From the NCBI RefSeq assembly GCF_036226525.1, contig NZ_CP108487.1, positions 434,001-498,000 of the forward strand: DNA of 64,000 nucleotides, in the 5' to 3' direction. The stretch is from Kribbella sp. NBC_01245 (lineage in GTDB: Bacteria; Actinomycetota; Actinomycetes; Propionibacteriales; Kribbellaceae). Below, piece after piece: positions 1 through 8,163 of this stretch. Both the position numbers and the translations under genes were made by a program. Numbering within the stretch: the first letter of the stretch is position 1; each line of letters starts with the position of its first letter. The notes below the pieces were generated by a model, which saw nothing but the letters and a program-made list of their open reading frames with translations, had not been told where the DNA came from and did no database searches.

Positions 1-404
1 TGATGGCCGCGGCCCCGGCCGACTTCCGCCCTTCCGATGTGGCCGAGCACAAGATCAAGAAGACCGCCGACGGTTCGGTGCCCGCGGTCAACCTCGTGCA
101 GAACCCGGACATCCTCGCCACCATCTCGCACGACCGCGCACGTACCGACCAGGTCATCGTCGGGTTCGCGGCCGAGACCGGTGATGCCGAGCACAGCGTG
201 ATCGACCTGGCCCGCGCCAAGCTCGAGCGCAAGGGCTGCGACCTGCTCGTGGTGAACGACGTGTCCGGCGGCAAGGTCTTCGGCAGCGACATGAACGAGG
301 CCGTCATCCTCGACCGCGACGGCGGCGCCCTGCCAGTCCCCTCCGGCAGCAAAGACGCCCTCGCCGGCGTCATCTGGAATCTCGTCGACGCCCGCTGGCA
401 GTAG
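1..404 (+). CDS. coaBC: CoaBC C-terminal part (phosphopantothenoylcysteine decarboxylase / phosphopantothenate-cysteine ligase), truncated by window edge
   Basis: Only the last 130 or so residues are present; the start lies upstream of the window. The segment fits the CoaB (ligase) domain: an AAAPADFRP stretch, a KIKK basic patch, VIVGFAAETGD and KGCDLLVVNDV, all typical of the CTP-binding ligase half. The enzyme makes 4'-phosphopantetheine for coenzyme A in the cytoplasm. In many actinobacteria coaBC lies directly before metK and priA; here four accessory genes separate them. The reading frame is intact to TAG at 402-404. Identification is from recalled family sequence. Confidence 0.9.
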   Translation, partial: MAAAPADFRPSDVAEHKIKKTADGSVPAVNLVQNPDILATISHDRARTDQVIVGFAAETGDAEHSVIDLARAKLERKGCDLLVVNDVSGGKVFGSDMNEAVILDRDGGALPVPSGSKDALAGVIWNLVDARWQ

Positions 405-456
405 TTTTTGGGAGTAGTGGCCAGTTCCTGACCGGTACTGCTGGTTGATTATTGGT

Positions 457-1596
457 ATGAAGCTCACCTGGGACCAGGTCTCCGCTCGTCGGCTGCAGCG
501 CCATTTCCCTGGTGGTCAGGACCTACCGGCCGTGGTCCGGGCGATGTCCGGCGCACACGCGCAGATCCTCACCGCCGCCGAACTCTCGATCGCCGTCCGC
601 TGCGATGGCATCACCCGGTACGACGTACAGAGTGCTCTGTGGACCGAGCGCTCCCTCGTGAAAACGTTCGGCCCTCGCGGAACGGTGCACCTCCTGCCAA
701 CCGACGACCTGCCGATGTGGACCGGCGCCCTCCAGGCCCTGCCGACCAGGGCGGCGTTGTTCGCGACGGACGTCCGGATGACGGCAGCGCAGACGGAGCA
801 GGTGATCGCGGCGTTGGCGGACGCACTCGCGGATGACGAGCTGACGGTTGAGGAGTTGACGGTTGCGGTTGTGGCTCGCGTGGGGAAGTGGGCTGGGGAT
901 TTGGTGATGCCGGCGTTCCAGGGCTTCTGGCCGCGCTGGCAACAGGCGATCACCGAGGCGGCCAATGCCGGGGTGCTTTGCTATGCGCCGAACAAGGGAC
1001 GGAAGGCGGCGTACACGAATCCGCAGCGGTGGTTGCCAGGGTTCAAGCCGATGCCAACCGACGAGGCGGTTGCCGAGTTGGTGCGCCGGTACTTGTACGG
1101 GTACGGGCCGGCCACCTCGGCGAATTTCGCGCGCTGGCTGAGTGCGCCGGAGACGTGGGCTGCGAAGGCGTTCGCGTCGTCCGATCTTGTGCAGGTGTAC
1201 GTCGAGGGGCGCGAGGCGTGGGTCTGCGCGGACGACGCCGCGTTCTCCTCCGCCGAGGCTTCCGGGGGTTCCGGGTTGCGGTTGCTGCCGTACTTCGACG
1301 CGTACGTGGTTGGTGGTCAGCCCCGGGATCTCCTCTTCCCGGGGAAGGCGTCGGAGCGAGCGTTGGCGGGTGGGCAGGCGGGGAACTACCCGGTCGTGCT
1401 GGTCGACGGCGTGGTCGCGGGCGTCTGGCACCAACGCCGCTCCGGCCGCCGCGTGGACCTCACGGTCGAACTCCTCGGCTCCAGCACTGCCCGGGTACGT
1501 CGATTGGTCGAAGCGGAAGCCGAACGCATAGGCGAAATCCTGGGCGCGACTCCCACCGTCACCTTCGACGTGGTGTCGGTGGGGCCGCACGCGTAG
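457..1596 (+). CDS. Winged-helix DNA-binding domain protein (HTH_42 / AlkZ-YcaQ-like)
   Basis: About 379 residues. The N-terminus (MKLTWDQVSARRLQRHF) and the run SLVKTFGPRGTVHLLPTDDLPMW match the actinobacterial winged-helix family related to AlkZ/YcaQ, some members of which are DNA glycosylases that unhook interstrand crosslinks. Whether this member has glycosylase activity cannot be told from the sequence. The ATG at 457 was preferred to an in-frame TTG at 445 because family members begin with MKLT-like residues. It stands alone and converges on the VKOR gene across a region with two hairpins. Confidence 0.75.
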   Translation: MKLTWDQVSARRLQRHFPGGQDLPAVVRAMSGAHAQILTAAELSIAVRCDGITRYDVQSALWTERSLVKTFGPRGTVHLLPTDDLPMWTGALQALPTRAALFATDVRMTAAQTEQVIAALADALADDELTVEELTVAVVARVGKWAGDLVMPAFQGFWPRWQQAITEAANAGVLCYAPNKGRKAAYTNPQRWLPGFKPMPTDEAVAELVRRYLYGYGPATSANFARWLSAPETWAAKAFASSDLVQVYVEGREAWVCADDAAFSSAEASGGSGLRLLPYFDAYVVGGQPRDLLFPGKASERALAGGQAGNYPVVLVDGVVAGVWHQRRSGRRVDLTVELLGSSTARVRRLVEAEAERIGEILGATPTVTFDVVSVGPHA

Positions 1597-1628
1597 TCGG
1601 GTTCGCTGGCATCCAGTCTTTGGTGGGT

Positions 1629-1776
1629 TCTGACCGGGTGTGGTGGTTGCCCGGCGCTGCCGTGTCGCGTGGTGCCGTGCACCGTGTGGACCTGGCGGTC
1701 GCACCCACGCGGCACAACTCCACGCGCGGCACCACTTGACGCGGCAGCGTCCGGGCCACCACCAAAGCCGGTCAGA
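1629..1776. repeat. Long imperfect inverted repeat between convergent genes
   Basis: Left arm 1629-1680 and right arm 1724-1776 are reverse complements over about 52 bases with a few mismatches and one gap. Both arms hold the blocks TCTGACCGG, GCCCGG, CGCTGCCG and GTGGTGCCG. The 43-base centre also contains short complementary pieces. It sits just before a second, perfect hairpin (1781-1822). It could be a terminator for both converging genes, a decayed miniature mobile element or a structured RNA. Confidence 0.7.
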
Positions 1777-1780
1777 CTTC

Positions 1781-1822
1781 ACCCGTCCCCCTGACAATTC
1801 GCAAGACGTCAGGGGGACGGGT
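1781..1822. terminator. Perfect 15-bp stem between convergent genes
   Basis: ACCCGTCCCCCTGAC (1781-1795) and its exact reverse complement (1808-1822) enclose a 12-base loop. The stem lies just downstream of the VKOR stop on the minus strand (1829) and after the winged-helix gene on the plus strand. There is no clear U tract, so it is a bidirectional terminator of the weak-tail kind common in high-GC genomes. Confidence 0.7.
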
Positions 1823-1828
1823 GCCACC

Positions 1829-2407
1829 TCAAACCAAGGTCACCCAATACGACCAGAATCGCTGAAGGATCATCCCGACGACGGCCAATCCCCATACCGT
1901 CAGGACGACGCTGTGGAAACGGGCGAGCCGTAGGGAAAGGCGGTGGGGGACCAAGTACCAGAAGAGGGGGATGGTGACGAGCCAGACGACCATGCAGTAC
2001 GGGCACAACGCCCCGATGCGGTACAAGCTCTGGAAGATCAACCAGTGCACGAACACCACACCTGCCGTAGCGCCCACCTGCAAACCAACCCACACCCACC
2101 GAGGCAGAGCGGCTCCGGCGAGTAGGACCACCCCGAGGGTGAGCACGATGGTGAAGCCGACGATCCCGATCAGCGGATTCGGGAACCCGAACGCCTCGGC
2201 CTGGGGCTTGCTCATCACCGATCCGCAAGACAGCACCGGGTTGATGCTGCAAGACGGCCGGTGTGACGGATCCTTCAGCAGCAGGAACTTCTCGACCGTC
2301 AACACCAACGCGGCAGCAAGCCCAAGCGCTCCACCGCCCACCATCAACCAAGCGACCGCCCGGCTAACACCCGAGCCGGCGCCCGAGTTAGCGGTTGAGT
2401 TCGGCAT
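1829..2407 (-). CDS. Vitamin K epoxide reductase (VKOR) family membrane protein
   Basis: A 192-residue integral membrane protein with four to five hydrophobic segments. It shows the VKOR pattern: a pair of loop cysteines at about residues 53 and 61 (CSINPVLSC) and the quinone-site CPYC motif at 135-138. Bacterial VKOR replaces DsbB: it reoxidises a DsbA-like partner and passes electrons to quinone. The gene for that partner ends inside this gene's start (2388-2407, 20-base overlap), so the two are almost certainly co-translated. ATG at 2407 is the chosen start. Confidence 0.92.
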   Translation of the reverse strand: MPNSTANSGAGSGVSRAVAWLMVGGGALGLAAALVLTVEKFLLLKDPSHRPSCSINPVLSCGSVMSKPQAEAFGFPNPLIGIVGFTIVLTLGVVLLAGAALPRWVWVGLQVGATAGVVFVHWLIFQSLYRIGALCPYCMVVWLVTIPLFWYLVPHRLSLRLARFHSVVLTVWGLAVVGMILQRFWSYWVTLV

Positions 2408-3053
2408 CGATCAGCCTGGTGAGGTCTTCGAAGGACTGCGGCTGGATCTGCTGCCCGTTCAGGAAGAACGACGGCGTGCCGCGGACGCCGACGGCGATTC
2501 CGTCCTCAGCGTCCTTCTTGACCCGCGCCAGCGTGGCCGGATCGGCGTACGCCTTGTCGAACGCGGCGAGATCCAGCCCAAGCCCTTTGGCGAACGCCCG
2601 GAACTTCCCGTCCGCGGCAACCTGCTGCTCACCCCACTCGCCCTGCGACTCGTACATCTTCTTGTACATCGCCTCGAACTTCCCCTGCTGCGCAGCCGCC
2701 TCGACCGCCCGCGCCGCGCGTTCCGCGTTGAAGTGCGACTCGATCGGGAAGTACCGCACGACGAACGTCACCTTGCCGTCGTACTGCTCCCGCAACTTCT
2801 CCACCGCCGGATAGGCCGCACGACACGCCTCGCACTCGAAGTCGAGGAATTCCACGAACGTGACCTTGCCATCCGCCGCCGTACTGAGCCGATGACTGTC
2901 CGGCCGCACCAGCCGAGGATCCGGAGCGACGCCACCACTGGAGGAAGCAGGCGAGGGACCGGGGGAGTCGGTCGCGTTCACGACCAGGAGGACGCCGACG
3001 ACGAGCGCGAAGGCGGCCGCGATACCAATGGACAACCGGGTGTTCAAACTCAT
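2388..3053 (-). CDS. DsbA-family thioredoxin-fold disulfide oxidoreductase, membrane-anchored
   Basis: 221 residues from ATG 3053. That start has a good ribosome-binding site (GGGAGA) 7-8 bases upstream; the longer open frame to 3218 adds a Cys/Pro-rich tail with no support. An N-terminal hydrophobic segment (about residues 9-26) acts as signal anchor. The catalytic motif is CEAC at 74-77 after FVEFLDFE, and GTPSFF gives the cis-proline loop. It catalyses disulfide formation in exported proteins and is reoxidised by the overlapping VKOR. The two-gene arrangement is the mycobacterial-type oxidative folding system. Confidence 0.9.
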   Translation of the reverse strand: MSLNTRLSIGIAAAFALVVGVLLVVNATDSPGPSPASSSGGVAPDPRLVRPDSHRLSTAADGKVTFVEFLDFECEACRAAYPAVEKLREQYDGKVTFVVRYFPIESHFNAERAARAVEAAAQQGKFEAMYKKMYESQGEWGEQQVAADGKFRAFAKGLGLDLAAFDKAYADPATLARVKKDAEDGIAVGVRGTPSFFLNGQQIQPQSFEDLTRLIDAELNR

Positions 3054-3145
3054 AAGGGATCTCCCAATGCCAAGAAGTAGCCAATGCAAGAAGGACCAAC
3101 AGGCCTGGCCTGCTGGTTGAGGACGCGGAGAACCGGCTGGCCGGC

Positions 3146-3517
3146 TCAGGTCCGGGAGATCCCCAGTTGCAGAGGTGTGACCGCGGCAAAGGCGGTCCGG
3201 TCGCTCTCGATCGACCAAGGCGGCAGGGGTGTCCGATGGAAAACAGCCCAGCTCTTCGGCCGCAGGAGCAACATCACGAACAGCAAGATCCCGAGCAACA
3301 CGCCGCAGAGATCCGGCAAATCCAAGCCGATCGGCGTCGACGCGCCCTCGTCCATGGCGAGGTCGTCCACCTGGATCGTGTACGTCGGCACGCTCGGCGC
3401 GCCGGCGTCAGGATGGAACCGCTCGGCGCTATAACTCCCCACCAGCACGAGCGCGGTCGCGAAGAGCAGCACGGCCAGCCGCACGAAGGCGGACGCTGAT
3501 CCCGGGCTGCTGGACAC
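3146..3517 (-). CDS. Small two-helix membrane protein of unknown function, first gene of the DsbA-VKOR cluster
   Basis: 123 residues starting with GTG at 3517. Hydrophobic segments at about residues 11-28 and 68-86 flank an extracytoplasmic loop of about 40 residues that includes PTYTIQVDDL. No known domain was recognised. It lies 92 bases upstream of the dsbA-like gene on the same strand and is divergent from metK, so it may be the first gene of a three-gene unit. The loop has no cysteine, so it is unlikely to be a redox partner itself. Confidence 0.55.
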   Translation of the reverse strand: MSSSPGSASAFVRLAVLLFATALVLVGSYSAERFHPDAGAPSVPTYTIQVDDLAMDEGASTPIGLDLPDLCGVLLGILLFVMLLLRPKSWAVFHRTPLPPWSIESDRTAFAAVTPLQLGISRT

Positions 3518-3667
3518 GGGCGAAAGTCTAGCCAGCCCACCGGATCACCGTTCAAAAGACGAGCATGGCAGTCTTAAGTAATGGTCAGCCGTCTCACAGA
3601 CGTGGATATGGGACCCCGGGCTGGCATACTGCGGGGGCATACGATCCGAGGGAACTGAGGGAGAACC

Positions 3668-4861
3668 GTGGCACGGCGCCTTTTCACGTCCGAGTCGGTG
3701 ACGGAAGGTCACCCGGACAAGATCGCTGACCAGATCAGCGACTCCATTCTCGACGCCCTGCTGGCGGAGGACCCCAAGAGCCGCGTAGCGGTTGAAACGC
3801 TGGTCACCACCGGCTTGGTCGTCGTCGCGGGCGAGGTCACCACCTCGGCGTACGTCGACATTCCGGGCATCGTGCGGAACCGGATCCTCGAGATCGGTTA
3901 CGACTCGTCGCTCAAGGGTTTCGACGGCGCCTCTTGTGGGGTCTCGGTCGCGATCGGCAGCCAGTCGGCCGATATCGCGCAGGGTGTCGACACCGCGCAC
4001 GAGACCCGTACCGGCGCCTCCGCCGATGAGCTGGACCTGCAGGGTGCCGGCGACCAGGGCCTGATGTTCGGCTACGCCTGCGACGAGACGCCCGAGCTGA
4101 TGCCGCTGCCGATCACGATCGCGCACCGGTTGTCGGAGCGGCTGTCCGAGGTCCGCAAGGACGGCACCATGGCGTACCTGCGTCCCGACGGCAAGACCCA
4201 GGTCACCGTGGAGTACGACGGGGACAAGGCCGTGCGGATCGACACCGTGGTGGTGTCCAGCCAGCACGCGGCCGACATCAGCCTCGAGTCGATGCTCGGG
4301 CCCGACGTCAAGAAGCACGTGGTCGACCCGATCCTCGAGCAGTTCGAGATCGACTCCACCGACTACCGGCTGCTGGTGAACCCGACCGGCCGCTTCGAGA
4401 TCGGTGGCCCGATGGGCGACGCCGGTCTGACCGGCCGCAAGATCATCATCGACACGTACGGCGGCATGGCCCGCCACGGTGGTGGCGCGTTCTCCGGCAA
4501 GGACCCGTCGAAGGTGGACCGTTCGGCCGCCTACGCGATGCGCTGGGTCGCGAAGAACGTTGTCGCCGCCGGTCTCGCCAGCCGTTGCGAGTGCCAGGTC
4601 GCGTATGCGATCGGCAAGGCCGCTCCGGTCGGTTTCTACGTCGACACTTTCGGCACCGAGACCGTGCCGGTCGAGCAGATCACCGATGCCGTGCTGGCCG
4701 TGTTCGACCTGCGCCCGGCCGCGATCATCCGCGACCTGGACCTGCTGCGCCCGATCTACACCCAGACCGCCGCGCACGGCCACTTCGGCCGCACCGGCGA
4801 TGCCTTCACCTGGGAGCGCACCGACCGCGTCGAGGCGCTCAAGGCCGCCATCAAGCAGTAG
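3668..4861 (+). CDS. metK: S-adenosylmethionine synthetase (methionine adenosyltransferase)
   Basis: 397 residues, the usual length. It begins with GTG at 3668 after a GAGGGAGA ribosome-binding site and opens with the typical [22 protein letters not shown]. The hexapeptide GAGDQG and the phosphate-binding [16 protein letters not shown] are intact. It makes SAM from methionine and ATP in the cytoplasm. A strong hairpin terminator (4879-4909) follows, and priA begins about 100 bases later. I saw no SAM riboswitch in the 150-base upstream region. Confidence 0.98.
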   Translation: MARRLFTSESVTEGHPDKIADQISDSILDALLAEDPKSRVAVETLVTTGLVVVAGEVTTSAYVDIPGIVRNRILEIGYDSSLKGFDGASCGVSVAIGSQSADIAQGVDTAHETRTGASADELDLQGAGDQGLMFGYACDETPELMPLPITIAHRLSERLSEVRKDGTMAYLRPDGKTQVTVEYDGDKAVRIDTVVVSSQHAADISLESMLGPDVKKHVVDPILEQFEIDSTDYRLLVNPTGRFEIGGPMGDAGLTGRKIIIDTYGGMARHGGGAFSGKDPSKVDRSAAYAMRWVAKNVVAAGLASRCECQVAYAIGKAAPVGFYVDTFGTETVPVEQITDAVLAVFDLRPAAIIRDLDLLRPIYTQTAAHGHFGRTGDAFTWERTDRVEALKAAIKQ

Positions 4862-4878
4862 CTCAAAAGCACGTAACG

Positions 4879-4909
4879 ACAGCCCCGGCCGTGCATCGGC
4901 CGGGGCTGT
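4879..4909 (+). terminator. Hairpin terminator after metK
   Basis: ACAGCCCCGGCC (4879-4890) and its exact reverse complement (4898-4909) enclose a 7-base loop, 18 bases after the metK stop. A short T/G-rich tail follows. It probably ends most metK transcripts before priA. Confidence 0.8.
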
Positions 4910-4957
4910 TGTGTGTCTGATCCCGGACCTGTCGATGCCGCCGTTTAGAGTTCGCTG

Positions 4958-6964
4958 GTGACCGAGCAAGGACAAGAGCCCGAGCAGCTGATGCTGATAC
5001 GGCAGACGGTCCGCCGCTCGAAGACCAAGGAGCCGGCCGGACTGGCCACCGAGCAGCCCATCGCGCGCGTCGCGGTGGACGTTTCGCTGCCGCATCTCGA
5101 TCGGCCCTTCGACTACCTGGTGCAGGCCGACCAGGACGAGAACGCTCAGCCCGGCGCCCGGGTGAAGGTCCGCTTCGCCGGCAAGGAGCTGGGCGGGTTT
5201 GTGCTGGCCCGCCTGGACGAGTCGGCTCACCTCGGCAAGCTGGCCCGCCTGCGCAAGGTCGTATCGGGCGAGCAGGTGCTCTCGCCCGAGATCGCCGACC
5301 TCTGCCGCGCCGTCGCCGACCGCTATGCCGGCGTCTTCCCCGACGTCACCCGCCTGGCCGTGCCACCCCGCCATGCCAAGGTCGAAGGCGAGCCGCCGCA
5401 ACCCGACCAACCCGTCGCGCCCGTCGGGGACCTGACCGAGTGGGCGGCCTACCCGCACGCCCAGTCCTTCCTGGACGCGCTCACTCGCCACGAGGCGCCG
5501 CGCGCGGCCTGGACCGCAGTCCCGGGCACCGACTGGCCGCGCGCCTTCGCCCAGGCTGCCTCCGTCACCGCCGCGGCCGGTCGTGGTGCCCTGCTGCTCG
5601 CGCCGGACGCCCGCGACCTGGCCCGTCTGGCCGATGCCTGCGTGGACGTGCTCGGGCCGGACGGATTCGTCACGCTCTCCGCCGACCTCGGCCCGACCGC
5701 TCGCTACCGCGCCTTCCTGATGGCGCTTCGCGGCAACACGCGAGTCGTGATCGGGACGCGCGCGGCCGCGTTCGCCCCGGTCACCAACCTGGGCCTGGTC
5801 GCGATCTGGGACGACGGCGACGATTCGTACGCCGAGCCCCGAGCGCCGTACCCGCATGCCCGCGAGGTGCTGCTGCTGCGCTCCCACCGGCAGGCTTGCG
5901 CCGCCCTGCTCGGTGGATTCGCCCAGTCGACCGAGGTGGCCGCCCTGCTGGAGTCGGGCTGGGTCCGCGAACTCGTCGCAGACCGTACGACGATCCGCGC
6001 GGCCGCGCCTTCCGTGCACGTGACGGGTGAGTCCGACACCGACCTGGCGAGGGATGCCGCAGCGCGGGCCGCCCGCCTCCCGCACCAGGCGTTCGAGGTG
6101 GCGCGCGACGGTTTGAAGACGGGCCCGGTGCTGGTCCAAGTTCCGCGCGCCGGGTATCTCCCGAGCCTGGTCTGCCAGACCTGCCGCACGCCATCACGAT
6201 GTACGTCGTGCGGCGGGGCGTTGCGTCGTACGGCGTCTGCCGGGCCGGCCGTCTGCGGCGTGTGCGGGCGTCCAGCGGAGGACCATCGCTGTCCCGAGTG
6301 CGGCGACCACCGGATGCGCGCGGCCGTCGTAGGCGCGCGTCGTACGGCGGAGGAGCTGGGCCGGGCCTTTCCCGGCACCACGGTCCGTACGTCGGGAGGC
6401 GATGCCATGCTCGACACCGTCGCGGACAAGCCCGCGTTGATCGTGTGTACGCCCGGGTCCGAGCCGGTCGCGACTGGTGGTTACAGCGCCGCGTTGTTGC
6501 TCGACACCTGGCTGATGCTGGCGCGGCCCGAGCTCAAGGCGACTGAGGAGGCCGTCCGGCGCTGGTTCAACGCGGCCGCGCTGGTCCGGCCCGACGGCTC
6601 GGTGATGGTCGTCGGTGAGGCCGGCACGGTCCCGATGCAGGCGCTGGTGCGATGGAGCCCGGAGTTCTACGCGAACCGCGAGCTGGAGGACCGCCGTACG
6701 GCGCGACTCCCACCGGCCGCGCGGGTTGCCGAGGTGACGGGCTCAGCCGAAGCGGTGGAGGACTTCCTCGGCCGCGTGCGCCAAGCGGTGACGGTGCTCG
6801 GCCCGGTCCCGGTCGACGACGAAACCGTGCGCGCGGTGCTCAAAGTGCCACGCGGCGTCGGCCTGGAGTTCGCCCGGTCGTTGCACGAGGCCCAGGCCGC
6901 GCGCAGCACGAAAAAGGTCCCCGGCTCAATCCGCATCCAAATCGACCCACCCCACCTCGGCTAG
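4958..6964 (+). CDS. priA: PriA-like primosomal protein N' (actinobacterial form without a canonical Walker A)
   Basis: 668 residues starting with GTG at 4958. The N-terminal 3'-DNA-binding domain (IARVAVDVSLPHLDRPFDYLV) and a zinc-binding block at about residues 406-452 (CQTC, CTSC, CGVC, CPEC) identify PriA. The ATPase core is degenerate. Where a GxTGSGKT loop is expected there is WTAVPGTDWPRAFAQA, and the DEAH box reads WDDGDD. This fits the actinobacterial PriA type, which keeps replication-restart DNA binding but probably lacks helicase activity. Position after metK is conserved. Confidence 0.92.
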   Translation: MTEQGQEPEQLMLIRQTVRRSKTKEPAGLATEQPIARVAVDVSLPHLDRPFDYLVQADQDENAQPGARVKVRFAGKELGGFVLARLDESAHLGKLARLRKVVSGEQVLSPEIADLCRAVADRYAGVFPDVTRLAVPPRHAKVEGEPPQPDQPVAPVGDLTEWAAYPHAQSFLDALTRHEAPRAAWTAVPGTDWPRAFAQAASVTAAAGRGALLLAPDARDLARLADACVDVLGPDGFVTLSADLGPTARYRAFLMALRGNTRVVIGTRAAAFAPVTNLGLVAIWDDGDDSYAEPRAPYPHAREVLLLRSHRQACAALLGGFAQSTEVAALLESGWVRELVADRTTIRAAAPSVHVTGESDTDLARDAAARAARLPHQAFEVARDGLKTGPVLVQVPRAGYLPSLVCQTCRTPSRCTSCGGALRRTASAGPAVCGVCGRPAEDHRCPECGDHRMRAAVVGARRTAEELGRAFPGTTVRTSGGDAMLDTVADKPALIVCTPGSEPVATGGYSAALLLDTWLMLARPELKATEEAVRRWFNAAALVRPDGSVMVVGEAGTVPMQALVRWSPEFYANRELEDRRTARLPPAARVAEVTGSAEAVEDFLGRVRQAVTVLGPVPVDDETVRAVLKVPRGVGLEFARSLHEAQAARSTKKVPGSIRIQIDPPHLG

Positions 6965-7019
6965 CGCGCCTCCGAGGCTTAGTGGCCTGGCCGCCTCCGC
7001 GCGGGTCTGGCGGCCTCCT

Positions 7020-7112
7020 TTGTCGTTCATTCGTCGGAATCTGCCCTCTCCCGCCGCGGACTTGTACAGGTCCGCGGTGCTGAGAGGGCAGATTCCGACG
7101 AATGAACGACAA
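7020..7112. repeat. 93-bp near-perfect palindrome between convergent priA and ArsR-type gene
   Basis: The 31-base arms 7020-7050 and 7082-7112 are exact reverse complements. Inside them a second perfect 8-bp stem (CCGCGGAC 7054-7061, GTCCGCGG 7070-7077) encloses a self-complementary centre around TGTACA. As RNA this is one long hairpin; as DNA it can form a cruciform. It lies between two convergent stops (6964 and 7122), so bidirectional termination is the simplest role. It is far longer than needed for that. Confidence 0.85.
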
Positions 7113-7121
7113 GACAGTCGG

Positions 7122-8093
7122 TCAGGCGGCTAGCAGGAGGTCGTTGCCTAGGGGGGTGCGGAAGTAGAGGACGGTGCGGCCTTCGCGGCGGGAGTCGACG
7201 ACGCCGGCGGCTCGGAGGATGCCTAGGTGGATGCTCAAAGTCGGCGCGGCGAGGCCTAGTTGATGCGCGAGATGGGTGGTCGACATCGGTAGGTCTAGGT
7301 GGCCGACGATCGCTGCCCGGGTTTTGCCGACGAGGTCCGCCAATGGGGATCCGGTCGTGTCCTGGCGGCTCTCCCACAGCCGGCCGAGGCCGCGTGGGGG
7401 ATAGGTGATGGTCGGCACGTGCGGTGTCGCGGTCACCTGCAGGGGGACCGGCCAGGTGAAGACGCACGGCACCAGCAGCAGCCCCTGACCCGGCTGCGGA
7501 GCGCCTTCGCAGAAGAACGGCTTGTCGACCTCGATCCGGTCCCCGGTGAACGAGACTGACGGATGCAGGTTGCGGAACAGCCGGTTCACACCACCACTGG
7601 CCAGCTCCTCCAGCCGAAAGGTCAGATCGTCTTGCAACAGCGCGCGCATCCGGCCCCAGTCCGGCTCGAGTGTGCGCTTCCAGTAGCTGTGCAAGGCGTC
7701 GGTGATCTGCTCGAGAGCCCGGGCCGGATCCGCGATCAGCTCATCCAGCAGCGGATCGGGCGTCTCATCACGCAACTTCCGAAGCTCCGCCACCACCAGC
7801 TCATGCGGAGTCGCGGCGATCGCAGCCAACCCGGATTCGAAACTGGTCGACCGACGCGGCGGCGCCGGCGTGATGAAGTCCGGGATATACCCGATCGCCG
7901 GAATGAGCGCCCTGAGCAACGAATAGTCCGGCCCGGCGACAATCGGCCGGACCCGGCTCAACCACGGCCCGTGCAAGCTGTTCAACCCATTGGTCCGCAA
8001 GGCCCGCACGCTCGTGACCGTCTCCCAGATCGGCGAGAAGGCGAACCGGATCCGCGCGAGGTCGTCCGCGGTGAGGGCGATCGTGATCACCAC
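7122..8093 (-). CDS. ArsR-type winged-helix transcriptional regulator (DUF5937-like, long form)
   Basis: 323 residues. The last 80 form an ArsR-like winged helix (LVGKTRAAIVGHLDLPMSTTHLAHQLGLAAPTLSIHLGILRAAG with a wing GRTVLYFRT). The N-terminal 230 residues resemble the DUF5937-type domain found in actinobacterial regulators; its ligand is unknown. It is divergent from an MFS transporter over a 70-base gap that contains a palindromic site (8108-8125). This suggests it represses the transporter gene and itself until an unknown compound binds. Confidence 0.8.
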   Translation of the reverse strand: MVITIALTADDLARIRFAFSPIWETVTSVRALRTNGLNSLHGPWLSRVRPIVAGPDYSLLRALIPAIGYIPDFITPAPPRRSTSFESGLAAIAATPHELVVAELRKLRDETPDPLLDELIADPARALEQITDALHSYWKRTLEPDWGRMRALLQDDLTFRLEELASGGVNRLFRNLHPSVSFTGDRIEVDKPFFCEGAPQPGQGLLLVPCVFTWPVPLQVTATPHVPTITYPPRGLGRLWESRQDTTGSPLADLVGKTRAAIVGHLDLPMSTTHLAHQLGLAAPTLSIHLGILRAAGVVDSRREGRTVLYFRTPLGNDLLLAA

Positions 8094-8107
8094 GGCAGTG
8101 TACGACG

Positions 8108-8125
8108 ATTAGCGCTCAAGCTAAT
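8108..8125. promoter_or_regulatory. Candidate operator for the ArsR-type regulator
   Basis: ATTAGC (8108-8113) and GCTAAT (8120-8125) form a perfect 6-6-6 inverted repeat. It lies 15 bases upstream of the regulator start and about 40 upstream of the MFS start. AT-rich palindromes of this kind in a divergent regulator/transporter gap are typical autoregulatory sites of ArsR-family proteins. Confidence 0.6.
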
Positions 8126-8163
8126 GATCGACGCCTGGGAGATTGGCCGGGAGGCTTAGTCGC

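Noticed and set aside
3518..3667. Possible SAM riboswitch before metK
   Set aside because: No conserved SAM-I/II/IV core or matching stems could be found in the 150 bases; only an ordinary ribosome-binding site is visible.
3545..6139. Minus-strand frame of 864 codons across metK and priA
   Set aside because: Both strands cannot be coding here; metK and priA are certain, and the minus product is low-complexity.
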